Assembly (NCBI GenBank): GCA_965153355.1
Contig: OZ231126.1
Span: 38,378,001 to 38,442,000, forward strand
From: Flaccisagitta enflata
Taxonomy: Eukaryota > Chaetognatha > Sagittoidea > Aphragmophora
Direction of reading: 5' to 3'
DNA length: 64,000 nucleotides
The notes under the pieces were generated by a model. The model had not been told where the DNA came from. It saw only the letters and a list, made by a program, of their open reading frames with translations, and ran no database searches. Made by a program: the position numbers and the translations under genes. Of the stretch, positions 41,728 through 53,032 are shown piece after piece (within the stretch, counting starts at the first letter, position 1; the number at the start of each line of letters is the position of its first letter).

Positions 41728-41848
41728 TTCTTCCTTTTCCTCTTTATTTTTTTATTTTTTTTGACAAATTTGGTGTCCCGACAGCTTTGGTGTCCCGACA
41801 AAAGGTACTGCCATGGCAGTAGTGGCAGTACCTTCTCCTACGCCCCTG
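41221..41848. mobile_element. Non-autonomous hAT-type element with 8-bp target duplication
   Basis: Ends CAGGGGCGTAG and CTACGCCCCTG. Flanked by the perfect 8-bp repeat GCGCCAGA (41213-41220, 41849-41856). Inside both ends GTGTCCCGACA occurs, and the right side holds (TC)n. Inserted into the local GGCGCCAGATGATACGA-type repeat. No transposase. Confidence 0.9.
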
Positions 41849-42859
41849 GCGCCAGATGATACGAAATGATTATCGAATAGAATGGTAAAGCGTTCGTAGC
41901 GAAGCAAATAATTCATCTTTACGATTCCGAGAGTGGCGCCATTCTAGATTTAGTTGGAGAAGTTGACGTTATGTCGCATCTATACAGCGTGAAAATTTTA
42001 CTAACAACAGGATGGGTACTTCTTTTGCTTTTAGCGACCGCAGAATATGAAAGGTAATTCTGGTTGGACTTGAATACTTCAGATGAGGAGAAAGAAACAG
42101 ACAATGTCAATGACAACTGTACTACTAATGATCGGATTGAACGATGATTCTCGAATGTAATGAGGCTGATGTAAATTACCGCGACTAAATGGCGTCAGAT
42201 GGGCAGATAAAACCGCCGAATGGTCAAATCAAGATCGTAATCTAAGCCAATTAATGGTTTCCGGAGTCAATGGCCGAGACTAAACGACGCCTGATGCGCC
42301 AAATTTAACATTTTTGACATCGATCGAATGCAGCGGTGCAGAATCGGGGGAGGGTTGCCTTCAGCTTTGGGAGATAAGAGATCGAAGTCAATGGTGCAGG
42401 GACGAGCGTAGGGTAGCCGTACGCGTTCCACATTGCCGAATATTCAAATCAGCAAACGCTTTCGTGATACCATCATAAACTAACATTGAATCACCCGCGG
42501 ACCGTATCAACCCCCTTCCCGTTACTCCCTATCGGTCCAATTTCATTTTTTCGAATGAGCTATTCTGACCGGACGATACTTGATATTGAGCCAACTGTAA
42601 CTTTATTGACGACTTCACCCACAACACGTGACGTAGTCCTTGCCTTTCTAATGTGAAGTCTTCTCTGTATGGAACTCCCTCTTTTCCCCGGAAGCACCCC
42701 TGCCATGATACAACCCGTATGCCTTCCGGTCAACGCATGTCTCATGCTGCAATTCTACATCGTGGCCAAATTGACCACCGATGCTTTGCACAATGCCGTG
42801 CCATTGGGATTGCCGCATTGGCTTCTTTTTGCCGTACCCCCAACTCTCTCTCTTTCTCT

Positions 42860-42911
<52 letters not shown>

Positions 42912-43331
42912 CATTTAACCTCCCTCTCTTGATGTTGGGTGCGGTGAATTTCCTTATTTCCGGTCCAAGCATTCGGTCGATTTTGACGTCATACGAAGAA
43001 AATCCCTCAACGAAATAAGGAAAAAGAAAAAATAATTGTTTTGTTAAGAATCGAAAATCTAAAAAAATAAGCCAGACCGGGCAACGATGCGTCCTATGAA
43101 GTTTTCTGGGGTTACCCTTTGATTGACAGAAGAACTCATGCTTTCAATTTTGCTATCCTCAACGTCTTGCTTTAAGATGAAGAATGGTCAATGGTAATTA
43201 ATTTGTGCAAGGCTTAGAGAGAGGTCACCAATTTGAAATAAGTGGACAAACATAAAACCATAGAAGGAAAAAGAATAAAGAACAAAATCAGACATAAAGA
43301 CAGGCAGACCGACAGAGAGAGAGATGGAATA

Positions 43332-43335
<4 letters not shown>
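41849..43335. other. No gene called; ambiguous open frames at 42.6-43.0 kb
   Basis: Includes (TC)n at 42866-42908. Around the tract both strands are open: + 42669-42850 is hydrophobic with C-L-P-V-N-A-C-L-M-L-Q-F, and - 42909-43010 reads M-L-G-P-E-I-R-K-F-T-A-P-N-I. Splice signals are weak on both strands and no family is recognised, so I leave it uncalled. Confidence 0.25.
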
Positions 43336-43404
<69 letters not shown>

Positions 43405-43425
43405 GAGAAAGAAAGAAAGAAAGAG
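43336..43425. repeat. (GAAA)n microsatellite
   Basis: About 22 tetranucleotide units with a GAGA interruption, followed by GACAGAGATAGAG repeats. Confidence 0.95.
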
Positions 43426-43674
43426 ACAGAGAGATAGAGATAGAGACAGAGATTCAGCGATACAGGCTTACAGCGATGGTATTTTCAAGCAGGTGGAGCA
43501 GGGGATAGATTTGGGTTCAGAAATGGAATTTAGGAGATCGTACACAAAACTTTGAAGGTGAGTACGCAAGTAGATTCTTTTATTGTTTGAAGATGCGATT
43601 AATCTGTTTATTTCTCAACACCTTGCTCACCTTAGATACCAATCCAACAACCAGGCCCAGCATTAGTTGTTTTA

Positions 43675-44391
43675 CAGTGATATCCCGTTCTAGCGAATTT
43701 CTTAGGATTTACATATCTTTTTTGGGTGCAATAAAAAGAAGTTGAGAGGACATCCATTATAACAGGGTGTGCAAAAAATTTTGCAGTCAGTATATTGCTT
43801 AAAAACCCTACATGTTATTAAAGTTATAAGCTAAAATTTGATTCCAAGCATGTGAATTAGTTGTACTAAAAGAAGAAACCCAGATCAGCTTATAAAATTC
43901 CCATATATGTTATAATTTGTATCTTTGAAGAAACAGAAGAGGAGATTTTAAAATGATTTTATTAGCAGAGCTGTATTTCCTAATAAAAAAAAAGTTTTTA
44001 CTACCTCATTGGCCCTTAAATGATTTTTTTTTAAAGAAATGCATCAAGGGGAGAGAGTTAGGTCAAGCATGTGGGGTATCAGTCTACAAAAAATGATATA
44101 TCAATTAAATCTAGATGAAAGATAAACATCATTCACATTTTAGTCACATTCTATTTATATTTCATTCATTTTTGAAATGGAAACATAATCTGCTGTCAAC
44201 TATACCCACACTTATTCTTCATCTAAAGTAAGAAAATAACCTAATTTATAACTTTGAGCATTAGCTTGAAGAAATGTCTTCAATTATCTGATTTTTGTTT
44301 TTGTAAAAATAATGATGAGTGCAAAATTTTTTGCACACTCTTTTAGACAGAATTCCGTTAGTGGTGGGTTCGTTAGATCGGGGTTTGACTG
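43675..44391. mobile_element. pogo-like MITE, 717 bp
   Basis: Ends CAGTGATATCCCGTTCTAGC and (reverse-complemented) CAGTCAAACCCCGATCTAAC, with TA on both outer sides. Internally CAAAAAATTTTGCA-like motifs occur near both ends (about 43770 and 44318). No ORF. Confidence 0.75.
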
Positions 44392-44461
44392 TAACCATAT
44401 TAGTTTATCAAGTGTAAGCGAGTAGAAGAGCCTCCGGATGTTCTTACAGACTTGCGAATTT

Positions 44462-44530
44462 GTTTTTAAGCATAACTGCCCCTGCCCACCCGTCCGCGAC
44501 TGATTGCGGCCTTGTAACCGGCCTTGGTAT
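44462..44530. repeat. Hairpin-ended dispersed repeat, 5' half only
   Basis: CTGCCCCTGCCCACCCGTCC, GCGACTGATTGCGGCC and ACCGGCCTTG match the end opposite the hairpin in the main family. Confidence 0.55.
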
Positions 44531-44773
44531 GAATTGATCATCACCGTTTGGTTATTAGTCTTGAGCTACTGTGACCATTATGATGCCCCAGAACACGAAA
44601 CGTGTGCGGAAAAAAAGATAGGCGTCATGCTCAATTACGTAGTATGTCCATCGGCGGGTCTCTGTCTGTTCATCTCTCCGTCTCTGTTTGTCTGTCTTTG
44701 CAACTCTCCGTCTCTGTTTGTCTGTTTGTCTGTCTGTTTGTCTGTTTGTCTGTTTTTTACTGTCTGTTTTTTA

Positions 44774-45270
<497 letters not shown>

Positions 45271-45342
45271 ATTCCGCCCACGCACCTCTACTTGTCATCC
45301 CAACCGATGTTCGTCATTCCGCCTAAAACCAAAAGGCAGATA

Positions 45343-45921
45343 CAGTACCTTCCGAGCAAACCCGGGAGGATCAATTTTTTACATTTCCAAACTTCATTTT
45401 TTGTACATAACTTAATTAAAGATACATTTTTGAACATATTTGCTGTAAAATAACTCGTGAAATCAGTATAATATCAATATTGAGTGTTCTAACCCAGACT
45501 ATTGGATTTGGCAGAAAATTTTACCTATCCTAGACTACCAGAACAGCTCAGTCAGATAATTACTTCAGATTTTATAGCTATTTAAAGTTTTTAAGGACAA
45601 TTGTCTCAAAATAATTTAGGACAATTGTCCTTACAAATTTTAAATGACCATAAAATCTGAAATAATTGTCTGACTGAGCTGTTCTTGTAGTCTAGGATAG
45701 GTAAAATTTTCTGCCAAATCCAATGGTCTGGGTTAGAACACTCAATATTGATGTCTTCATGCACTTTGATTTCACGAGTTATTTTTTTTTACAGCCAAAT
45801 ATGTTCAAGGAATTAAGTATCTTTTAATTAAGTTTGATGCAAAAAATGAAGTTTGAGAAATGAAATTAAAGTAACAAAAATTAATCCTCCAGTTTTAAAC
45901 GGGTTTGCTCGGAAGGTACTG
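45343..45921. mobile_element. Palindromic TA-flanked MITE, 579 bp
   Basis: Left end CAGTACCTTCCGAGCAAAC and right end GTTTGCTCGGAAGGTACTG, TA on both sides. Arms pair nearly throughout and meet near AGGACAATTGTC (45595-45605) and GGACAATTGTCC (45621-45632). Confidence 0.9.
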
Positions 45922-46058
45922 TACTTTGGAGGTTTCCGGTTTTCTTGTCCTTTTTTTTCGTCTTTCTTCCTGGAAGGGGGGGGGTTACTTGCCCCATAAA
46001 TGCAAACACGTTCATACTCGAATTTTTCAGAGCCAGAAAATGATGGTATATGAATATA

Positions 46059-46330
46059 TCATGCCATACTTTCAGTATGGCTGATGTTTGCCTGATGGGT
46101 CAATTTTTTTTGTAAGCAAAGTCCAATTTTAGTGATCAGATCTCGCGCACAGGCGTTCACCACCACAAAGATATTTCTGTGTGGGCCGGGACCTTTGACT
46201 TTTGCAAGTCTTGGATTTTTGACTTCGACTAGAACGTTAACTCCATGCTTGGCCTTATTGGCCGTGCTTAATATCGACATGAAGAGGAGAACCCCTTTTG
46301 CATCGGACGATTCCTCCGTGGTAGGTAAGT
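46059..46330 (-). other. Ambiguous coding-like segment, both strands open
   Basis: The - strand reads about 85 codons of ordinary composition (V-L-L-F-M-S-I-L-S-T-A-N-K-A, V-N-V-L-V-E-V-K-N-P, N-I-F-V-V-V-N-A-C-A-R) to TGA. The + strand is also open and ends in a consensus donor GGTAG|GTAAGTAGG (46325). The two signals conflict and neither matches a family I recognise. It may be an exon of an unseen gene, or of the missing 5' part of the SPAG17-like gene, though the phase does not support the latter. Confidence 0.3.
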
Positions 46331-46580
46331 AGGTTGTTTAAGATGAATATGAGTGATTTTTTGTTTTGTTATTTTAAGCAGTTAATCGCGAGCCGGCGAT
46401 TCGACGCCGCCATAAATCTGTCTTTTTTTTTCATTTCGAAAATTTGAAAGTCCTCACTGACGATTTATGTTCAATTACGTCGCCATTGAGTCTATCCAGG
46501 GTAGAAAATGTACAAAAACAATCGTAAATATAACATTACGTCGGCTACGGTTTTTCCTTTTCTTCACCATCTTTCTTTTC

Positions 46581-46698
46581 TTTTTAGTTGCGGACACGCA
46601 ACTCTATAAGAGGCTTAGTCCGTCCGTCCGTCGGTCCGTTGGTCTGAGAGCACGAGTCGATAAGTGGGAAAACGAGTGTTTCAGTAGCTTTTTGTGTA
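46581..46698. repeat. Hairpin-ended dispersed repeat, split copy (left part)
   Basis: TTTTTAGTTGCGGACACGCA hairpin, AGTCCGTCCGTCCGTCGG, GAGTCGATAAGTGGGAAAAC, closely matching 38265-38442 up to where the TA-flanked MITE at 46699 begins. A possible right part (CTGCCCCTGCCCACCCGTCC) follows the MITE at 47264. Confidence 0.65.
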
Positions 46699-47207
46699 CA
46701 GTAGATGTCGTCTAGACTTGGAAATACGGGGGAGCTCATAACCTGAGCATCAGTATAGTGAGGGGACTGATATTTTTCTGATATGATGTATAGACCTTAA
46801 GGGGTTGACGATGGGGTATGGCATCCCCCTACGGCTTACCCTAGAAAAAAAACATAAAGTATAAAATTTTAGGATCAATCATTTTTTTTGCAGAATTTCA
46901 GCTTCATTCATTTGCTTAAAGTGCAAAACCTGTCTAAGATTCGAACCTGGAACCTTTGACTAAATAATCTGATCAAGACAAATCCAAAGTCAAGTAAGTT
47001 AACCACTAGACCAATTCTAGAAACTGATTCAAATAACCGAATTTGATTTAGTATATTTAAAAGAATTTTCTATTAACAGAGCTGCCATACCCCATCGTCA
47101 ACCCTATAGGACATAAGCATTATACACACACAGTTTCATTTCATTTGCACAAAAGGTAATTAAGATATGAGGGCCCCCGTATTTCCAAGTATAGACGACA
47201 TCTACTG
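46699..47207. mobile_element. TA-flanked MITE, 509 bp, probably inserted in a dispersed repeat
   Basis: Ends CAGTAGATGTCGTCTA and TAGACGACATCTACTG, TA on both sides. Arms continue through CTTGGAAATACGGGGG/CCCCCGTATTTCCAAG, with a second pairing GTTGACGATGGGGTATGGCA/TGCCATACCCCATCGTCAAC (left arm's last base differs). No ORF. Confidence 0.85.
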
Positions 47208-47211
47208 TATG

Positions 47212-47325
47212 TGTCTGTGTTGGAAGGGGGGTTGGGTGGGGTGTTGGGTGTGGATGGGGGTTGGCTGCCCCTGCCCACCCGTCCGCAACGATATTGTGAC
47301 CCCGCGTCACTTGTTCTTTTCTACA
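47212..47325. repeat. GCCCCTGCCCACCCGTC repeat, copy 1
   Basis: GTTGGGTGTGGATGGGGGTTGG, CCCCTGCCCACCCGTC, CAACGATATTGTGACC and CACTTGTTCTT match 52926-53032 in order and orientation. Related to the non-hairpin end of the dispersed family. Confidence 0.65.
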
Positions 47326-47387
47326 TTTTTTTACCATTTTCTAATGTCTAACAAGGCCGATTGCACGATTTTTTTACGTTTCAAGTA

Positions 47388-47549
47388 GTCGCTTTTAAGT
47401 GGGCAGGGGGCAGAAATGTGGAAGACATCACTTTTTCACTTGATTTCACGCCATCGTAACAAATAGGTTACTGCGTTTAGTATGGACCAACCCACGGACA
47501 CACGGACACACTTACCTGAAGAATCTCTTGACAAGTGACTAAAAACACA
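47388..47549. repeat. Hairpin-ended dispersed repeat, AGTCGCTT subtype
   Basis: GTAGTCGCTTTTAAGTGGGC, AGGGGGCAG, ACCAACCCACGGACACACGG, and end CTTGACAAGTGACTAAAAAC. Similar to 62243-62453. Confidence 0.45.
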
Positions 47550-47704
47550 ATAACAATACCGATAACAACAACAATAATAACAACCCGACCAACTCGTTGC
47601 CCTTTACAATACAGAGGTACAGAGGTTGCTGAGAAAAACTATCCCTCTTTGCCCATTGTCTAATCTTGAAATGGCATCTCATATTCGGCGGCAAATTTTC
47701 AAAA

Positions 47705-47726
47705 GAAAGTAAGAAAGAAAGAAAAA

Positions 47727-47774
<48 letters not shown>

Positions 47775-47885
47775 GATTGAGTGGTCCGCGGATTTCGTTT
47801 TAGAACCTTATTAGCAATTCGATCTTTTCCGAGCTTTTTGCAACAGGCACATTCATGCCCCGCCCGAACCTAATGAGGACGCATG

Positions 47886-47969
<84 letters not shown>
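47705..47969. repeat. (GAAA)n and (GA)n microsatellites
   Basis: GAAA array 47705-47775 and GA array 47888-47969, followed by GACAGACAGACAG. Confidence 0.95.
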
Positions 47970-47976
<7 letters not shown>

Positions 47977-48151
47977 CAGACAGACGTAGACAGAAGTCGA
48001 ACAGGGAGACAGTCTTACAGAATACAGATACAAACATGGTGCACATAGTAACATACACACAATACATCAACAAGTCTCCCAAGGGCAATATGTGGTCAGC
48101 GATTCCCGTTGACCTGCTTTGCATGGTTGTAAATTGGTATGAGAGGAAGCA

Positions 48152-48482
48152 GGGCAGTGGCCTCAAAGGGGAAGAAGTTCTGTAGAACACAGGGGGACTT
48201 TTGTTTGTCCGTCCGTCCATCAGTCCCCCCAGGCCCTCTCAGGCCTGAAATCTGCCTGAAATCTACCAGATTCAAGGCCTGAGAGGAAAGGTTTCCGGAC
48301 TGAGAGGGCAGATTTCAGGCCTGAGAGGGCATATTAAAGGCCTGAGAGTGCAGATTATAGATGTGAAATGACCGATTTCAGGCCTGAGAGGGCCAGGGGG
48401 GACTAATAAACGAATGGACAAACTGATAAACAAAAGTCTCCCTGTGTTCTACAGGACTTTGTCCCCTTCGGGGCCGCTGCCC
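48152..48482. mobile_element. GCAGCGGCC foldback repeat, copy 2
   Basis: Arms of about 100 bases: GGGCAGTGGCCTCAAAGGGG ... TAGAACACAGGGGG and the complement CCCTGTGTTCTACAGG ... CCTTCGGGGCCGCTGCCC. The centre is a tandem repeat of CAGGCCTGAGAGGGCAGATT-type units (48235-48395). Confidence 0.75.
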
Positions 48483-48634
48483 AAAAAGCCGAAGCAGAAA
48501 CCGAGAATGTCTAAGGTGCAAGAGAAAGCATACCCAGATAACCCAATCATTATCAAGTCAACGTTGCATTGTATCAAAACCAGGCAAGGAGGGCTAGAAG
48601 TTGCGCCTGGAGCCCGTTACTATCTGAATGACTG

Positions 48635-49317
<683 letters not shown>

Positions 49318-49344
49318 AGTGTATGGTCAAAGCTGAAGATTCTA

Positions 49345-49486
49345 CAGTTGAATCCTGCTCTAACGGATTTCAAGGGACTAACAAATATAATCTGTTATAG
49401 GCGGAATTCTGTTTAAAAAAAAAGTGAAATAAATGGTGAATTTGCATCGATTATAGACGGAATTCCGTTAGAGCGGGGTTCAACTG
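49345..49486. mobile_element. pogo-like MITE, 142 bp
   Basis: Ends CAGTTGAATCCTGCTCTAAC and (reverse-complemented) CAGTTGAACCCCGCTCTAAC. TA on the left, TT on the right (one-base change). A second inner pair GGCGGAATTCTG / GACGGAATTCCG lies in the middle. Confidence 0.85.
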
Positions 49487-49488
49487 TT

Positions 49489-49827
49489 CTACGCGAATTA
49501 AAAAAAAAGACGCCCCTTTGCATCTGCCAATAAAACTGGTTCAAAAAGCTCCACAAACATTTATTAGTCAAACTGATTACAAAGATTTTCAAAAGATCTT
49601 TCATTCTAGACCAATCCCAAGTCTCTATCTTTGACCGTTTAGGAGCTAGAGTCAGTCAAAGTGAAAGACCATTTTGCTCAAATGCATTTTTTTCTGTGCA
49701 ACTGCAAAAATGAAATAAGCAAAGCTTTTTCTCAAACTAATGCCATTCCCATACGAAAAAAGAGCTTTCTAACGACCCAGAATTTTATGAGCTTTTCAAA
49801 TCTGCGTCTTTTTTTTAATTCGCGTAG
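49489..49827. mobile_element. CTACGCGAATT MITE, 339 bp
   Basis: CTACGCGAATTAAAAAAAA and TTTTTTTTAATTCGCGTAG terminal inverted repeats, TA after the right end. It starts two bases after the end of the pogo-like MITE. The internal part resembles 60690-61060 (CTCAAACTAATGCCATTCC / GGAATGGCATTAGTTTGAG), so both are one family. Confidence 0.85.
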
Positions 49828-49878
49828 TATGTGGTAAGAAAGCAGGAAAGAAGAGGAAGAGAAACAAAATGGGGAAGA

Positions 49879-49880
<2 letters not shown>

Positions 49881-49964
<84 letters not shown>

Positions 49965-49981
49965 GCAACAACAACAACAAC
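49881..49981. repeat. (CAA)n microsatellite
   Basis: About 33 units with one CAG; + frame gives polyglutamine, - frame poly-Leu/Val. Not a gene. Confidence 0.97.
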
Positions 49982-50086
49982 GAAGTCTATTTGCAAATAG
50001 TAATACCGTAATACCCCTATTGTTTCATGTATCACCCTTCATTTTTCTTGCGCCATGGCAGCGCGGCAAAAACCTTGTATCTTCTT

Positions 50087-50200
50087 TATCGCGAATACGC
50101 GACTCTATAGACTATGAGCCAATTTTTGGTCGGTCCCTCTATCGGTCGCGGCTACTTTTCGAGGTTGTGCGCTCCTGCCCATCCGCCTGCGACAACAGTG
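50087..50200. repeat. Hairpin-ended dispersed repeat, diverged
   Basis: TCGCGAATACGCGACTCTAT, GGTCGGTCCCTCTATCGGTC, CTCCTGCCCATCCGCCTGCG: the family order with substitutions. Confidence 0.5.
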
Positions 50201-51208
50201 AAGAACCGCTAGAGCACATCCGTTATCAAGGCATAAAACATGCTGTCCAATCAACGATTTTGTTGTTATTTTTGTATTGGCTTCTCTATAGGGCAAAATT
50301 TTGCCCAGTCCCTGGGGACGCGCTTTCGTGAAGCGTAATTGTATCAGGCAGAAGACGCATACGCGCATCCTTGCTCATTTTCAAAGTTTTTCAAATAGCT
50401 AACCAATAACAAAGGCACTATATTAAAGACAAACTTCAAAGCGCTTCTACGGGGGTTCTCTGACCTCAAGGCCTGGGCAAAAGATGCTGATGCTAATTGT
50501 GTATTCGCTCATGATCCCCCCATCGCGAGCTCCACGCACTCCGCGGTACGATGGAATCGCTTTCGTAGGTTTCTTCGTTTTGGCCCCGATTTCTTCCCTC
50601 TCCTACCATTCCTTTCTTTTCGGGCCGACCCCAGAAAAAAAAAGTTTGAAGGGGGACGAATTATGTACGACGTGGTTTTGGTCCAATGAAGATGGCCCGA
50701 CTCACGACGACGAAAAAGACGACCTACCGATTCGTTTCAGCAGAAGGGCTACAGAAAGGTCTCTCTCTCTTTCTCTCTGATTCTTGGTACATTGGAATAA
50801 ATTAGGACAGGGTAATGGACTAATGGTCAAAGTTTGTTCCTTGTACAACCCCCACCCGGGCATTGATCGCGGGCTTTTGAGGCCCGACGTGATAAATGAT
50901 TGCATGTAAATGAACTCGAGGTTTCTTTGTTCCTAATGAACTCGTCATCTCTACAAAAAGAAAAAAACACGCATCGAATATAAAGGCAACAAAACCGCCA
51001 CACCTAGATAAGCAAACGGTTTTCAGCGTTCATCGGTGACCTTCCTGAACGGATCCATCGGCGACAGAAAACTATGCTATTAGTAATTTAGTATATGATA
51101 ACGAACACATCTTTCATCCCTTTACGTTGTTTTTTTTTCACATTTTGATGTCCACAAAACTGCGATTCGCCAGTGCGGTGTCAAACCGCCAAAGAAATGT
51201 TGCTCAAA
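50201..51208. other. No gene called
   Basis: An ORF of 98 codons (+, 50484-50780) lies here in CpG-richer sequence, but it runs into a short (TC)n and lacks splice or family support. Otherwise unremarkable. Confidence 0.25.
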
Positions 51209-51390
51209 TGCACTGCATTGTTATGTCAAGTATGTCAACAAAAAGGATCTATTACTGATGGCAAAGTTAGATCTGCTCACTTTTGCACATTACGAATATG
51301 TGCACTGCATTGTTATGTCAAGTATGTCAACAAAAAGGATCTATTACTGATGTCAAAGTAAGATCTGCTCAATTTTGCACAGTACGAAGG
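51209..51390. repeat. Tandem duplication, two 92-bp units
   Basis: TGCACTGCATTGTTATGTCA through TTTTGCACA occurs at 51209-51300 and again at 51301-51390 with three or four differences. Confidence 0.85.
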
Positions 51391-51764
51391 AATGCATCGA
51401 ATCTTTCCCAAGACAGCCAATACCTTGAATTTCGAGTTTTTGACCCAAGTTTCCCAGGAAAATGAGTCACCTTGAGTAAACAATTGAAAAATGTTTTCAT
51501 AAAAATAGAGATGTTTTTAAAAAACAAAAGTTTAAAGAGTTATATCGTCCAGAGTCTGGACTCCATACACACACACAACGAGCATCCGCACACAAACACG
51601 AGAATCAACATACAGACATGAGCATGAACATACAAACACAAGCATCTACACACAAACAAAAGTACGTGCGCAAACGTACGCAAGCGCGGGCAAACAACAA
51701 CGATCACTTCCGCTGACAGGGATTTGCAAACATCTGGATTATTCAATGGTTTGCCATGGGCAAT

Positions 51765-51769
<5 letters not shown>

Positions 51770-51857
<88 letters not shown>
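51770..51857. repeat. (TC)n microsatellite
   Basis: Pure TC tract, immediately left of a dispersed repeat copy. Confidence 0.97.
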
Positions 51858-51859
<2 letters not shown>

Positions 51860-51884
51860 ATGGTTACATTCTCATGAATGTAGT

Positions 51885-52031
51885 AACAAGGCCGGATACA
51901 CGGCAATCCAGTCGCGGACGGTTGGGCAGGAGCAGTAATGCAAAAACCGCTCGGAATTCAAAAATGTGACGGACCGACCGACCTACCGACCGACACGGCA
52001 AGGTGTAGAGTCGCGTGTCCGCGACTAAAAA
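51885..52031. repeat. Hairpin-ended dispersed repeat, reference copy
   Basis: Order: AACAAGGCCGGATACACGGC, CCAGTCGCGGACGGTTGGGC, AGGAGCAGTAATGC, AAAACCGCTCGGAATTC, GACGGACCGACCGACC internal repeats, AAGGTGTAGAGTCGCGTGTC, hairpin partner CGCGACT and AAAAA. The terminal palindrome (GAGTCGCG...CGCGACT), a GACC microsatellite core and a subterminal second AGTCGCG recall short Helentron/HINE-type repeats (such as DINE-1 or Pearl), but no protein-coding relative is present here to prove it. Confidence 0.8.
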
Positions 52032-52167
52032 TTTCAATGAACAGATGGTTTAATAAACAGATGGTTTACTCCTAGTTAAGTCTTCATCTCATTCAATAGT
52101 ATTGACCAATTTCTTCACGTGTGTGGAATCAAGTCACGCAGCTGCTATTACCGTCGCTTAGAAACGC

Positions 52168-52341
<174 letters not shown>

Positions 52342-52567
52342 TTTCCTTTGTGTTGATAATCTCTTACTTTTTCTTTGATTAGCTTTTCAGATGACGTATG
52401 GACACGAATACATTGACATATTAATCAACGGCCGCGCGCGTTGATAGCATATTTGCATTTCTTCCGGCGTCAGTCGCTAGGAGGAGGCGCAGAATGACAA
52501 ACAATTGGAAAATCAATCTTTTGTTTGCGCTGCGCTTGTCATTGCTCCGTAATTTCTGAGGTCATTT

Positions 52568-52667
<100 letters not shown>

Positions 52668-52685
52668 ATGGTTACTTCTCCTGTA

Positions 52686-52855
52686 CGGTTAAACCCCGCA
52701 ATAACGTATGTCAATAGATGAACAAATTCTGTCCTTCATAGTTAGATTTTTGACATTGCCAATATAAAAATGAAAAGAAATAACATGAAATTACCAAGTT
52801 TTTAGGTCCATTATGGGCGAATTTCCATTATTCTAGCGGGGTTTAACTTCACTAT
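52686..52855. mobile_element. pogo-like MITE, about 170 bp
   Basis: GGTTAAACCCCGCAATAACG at the left and CTAGCGGGGTTTAACTTCAC at the right. These are variants of the CAGTTRAACCCCGCT ends of the other pogo-like elements; TA lies just left. The outermost bases are diverged so edges are approximate. Confidence 0.65.
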
Positions 52856-52925
52856 ACTACTTTTTCCTTCTGTTCTTTTTGTTCTTGGTTTTCCTCTCGT
52901 GCTTTAGATACTTTTAGGGTATGTT

Positions 52926-53032
52926 TGCGCGTGGGAGGGTTATGGGCTGGGGGTTTGGGTGTGGATAGAGGTTGGAGGCCCCTGCCCACCCGTCGCCAAC
53001 GATATTGTGACCTCGCTACACTTGTTCTTAAT
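52926..53032. repeat. GCCCCTGCCCACCCGTC repeat, copy 2
   Basis: Matches 47212-47325 (GGTTTGGGTGTGGATAGAGG, CCCCTGCCCACCCGTCGCC, AACGATATTGTGACC). Confidence 0.6.

Noticed and set aside
42648-43018. Hydrophobic + ORF and basic - ORF around a (TC)n tract
   Set aside because: Conflicting strands, frames interrupted by the microsatellite, and weak splice signals.
50484-50780. 98-codon + ORF in CpG-rich sequence
   Set aside because: Runs into a TC repeat, no family, no splice or promoter support.
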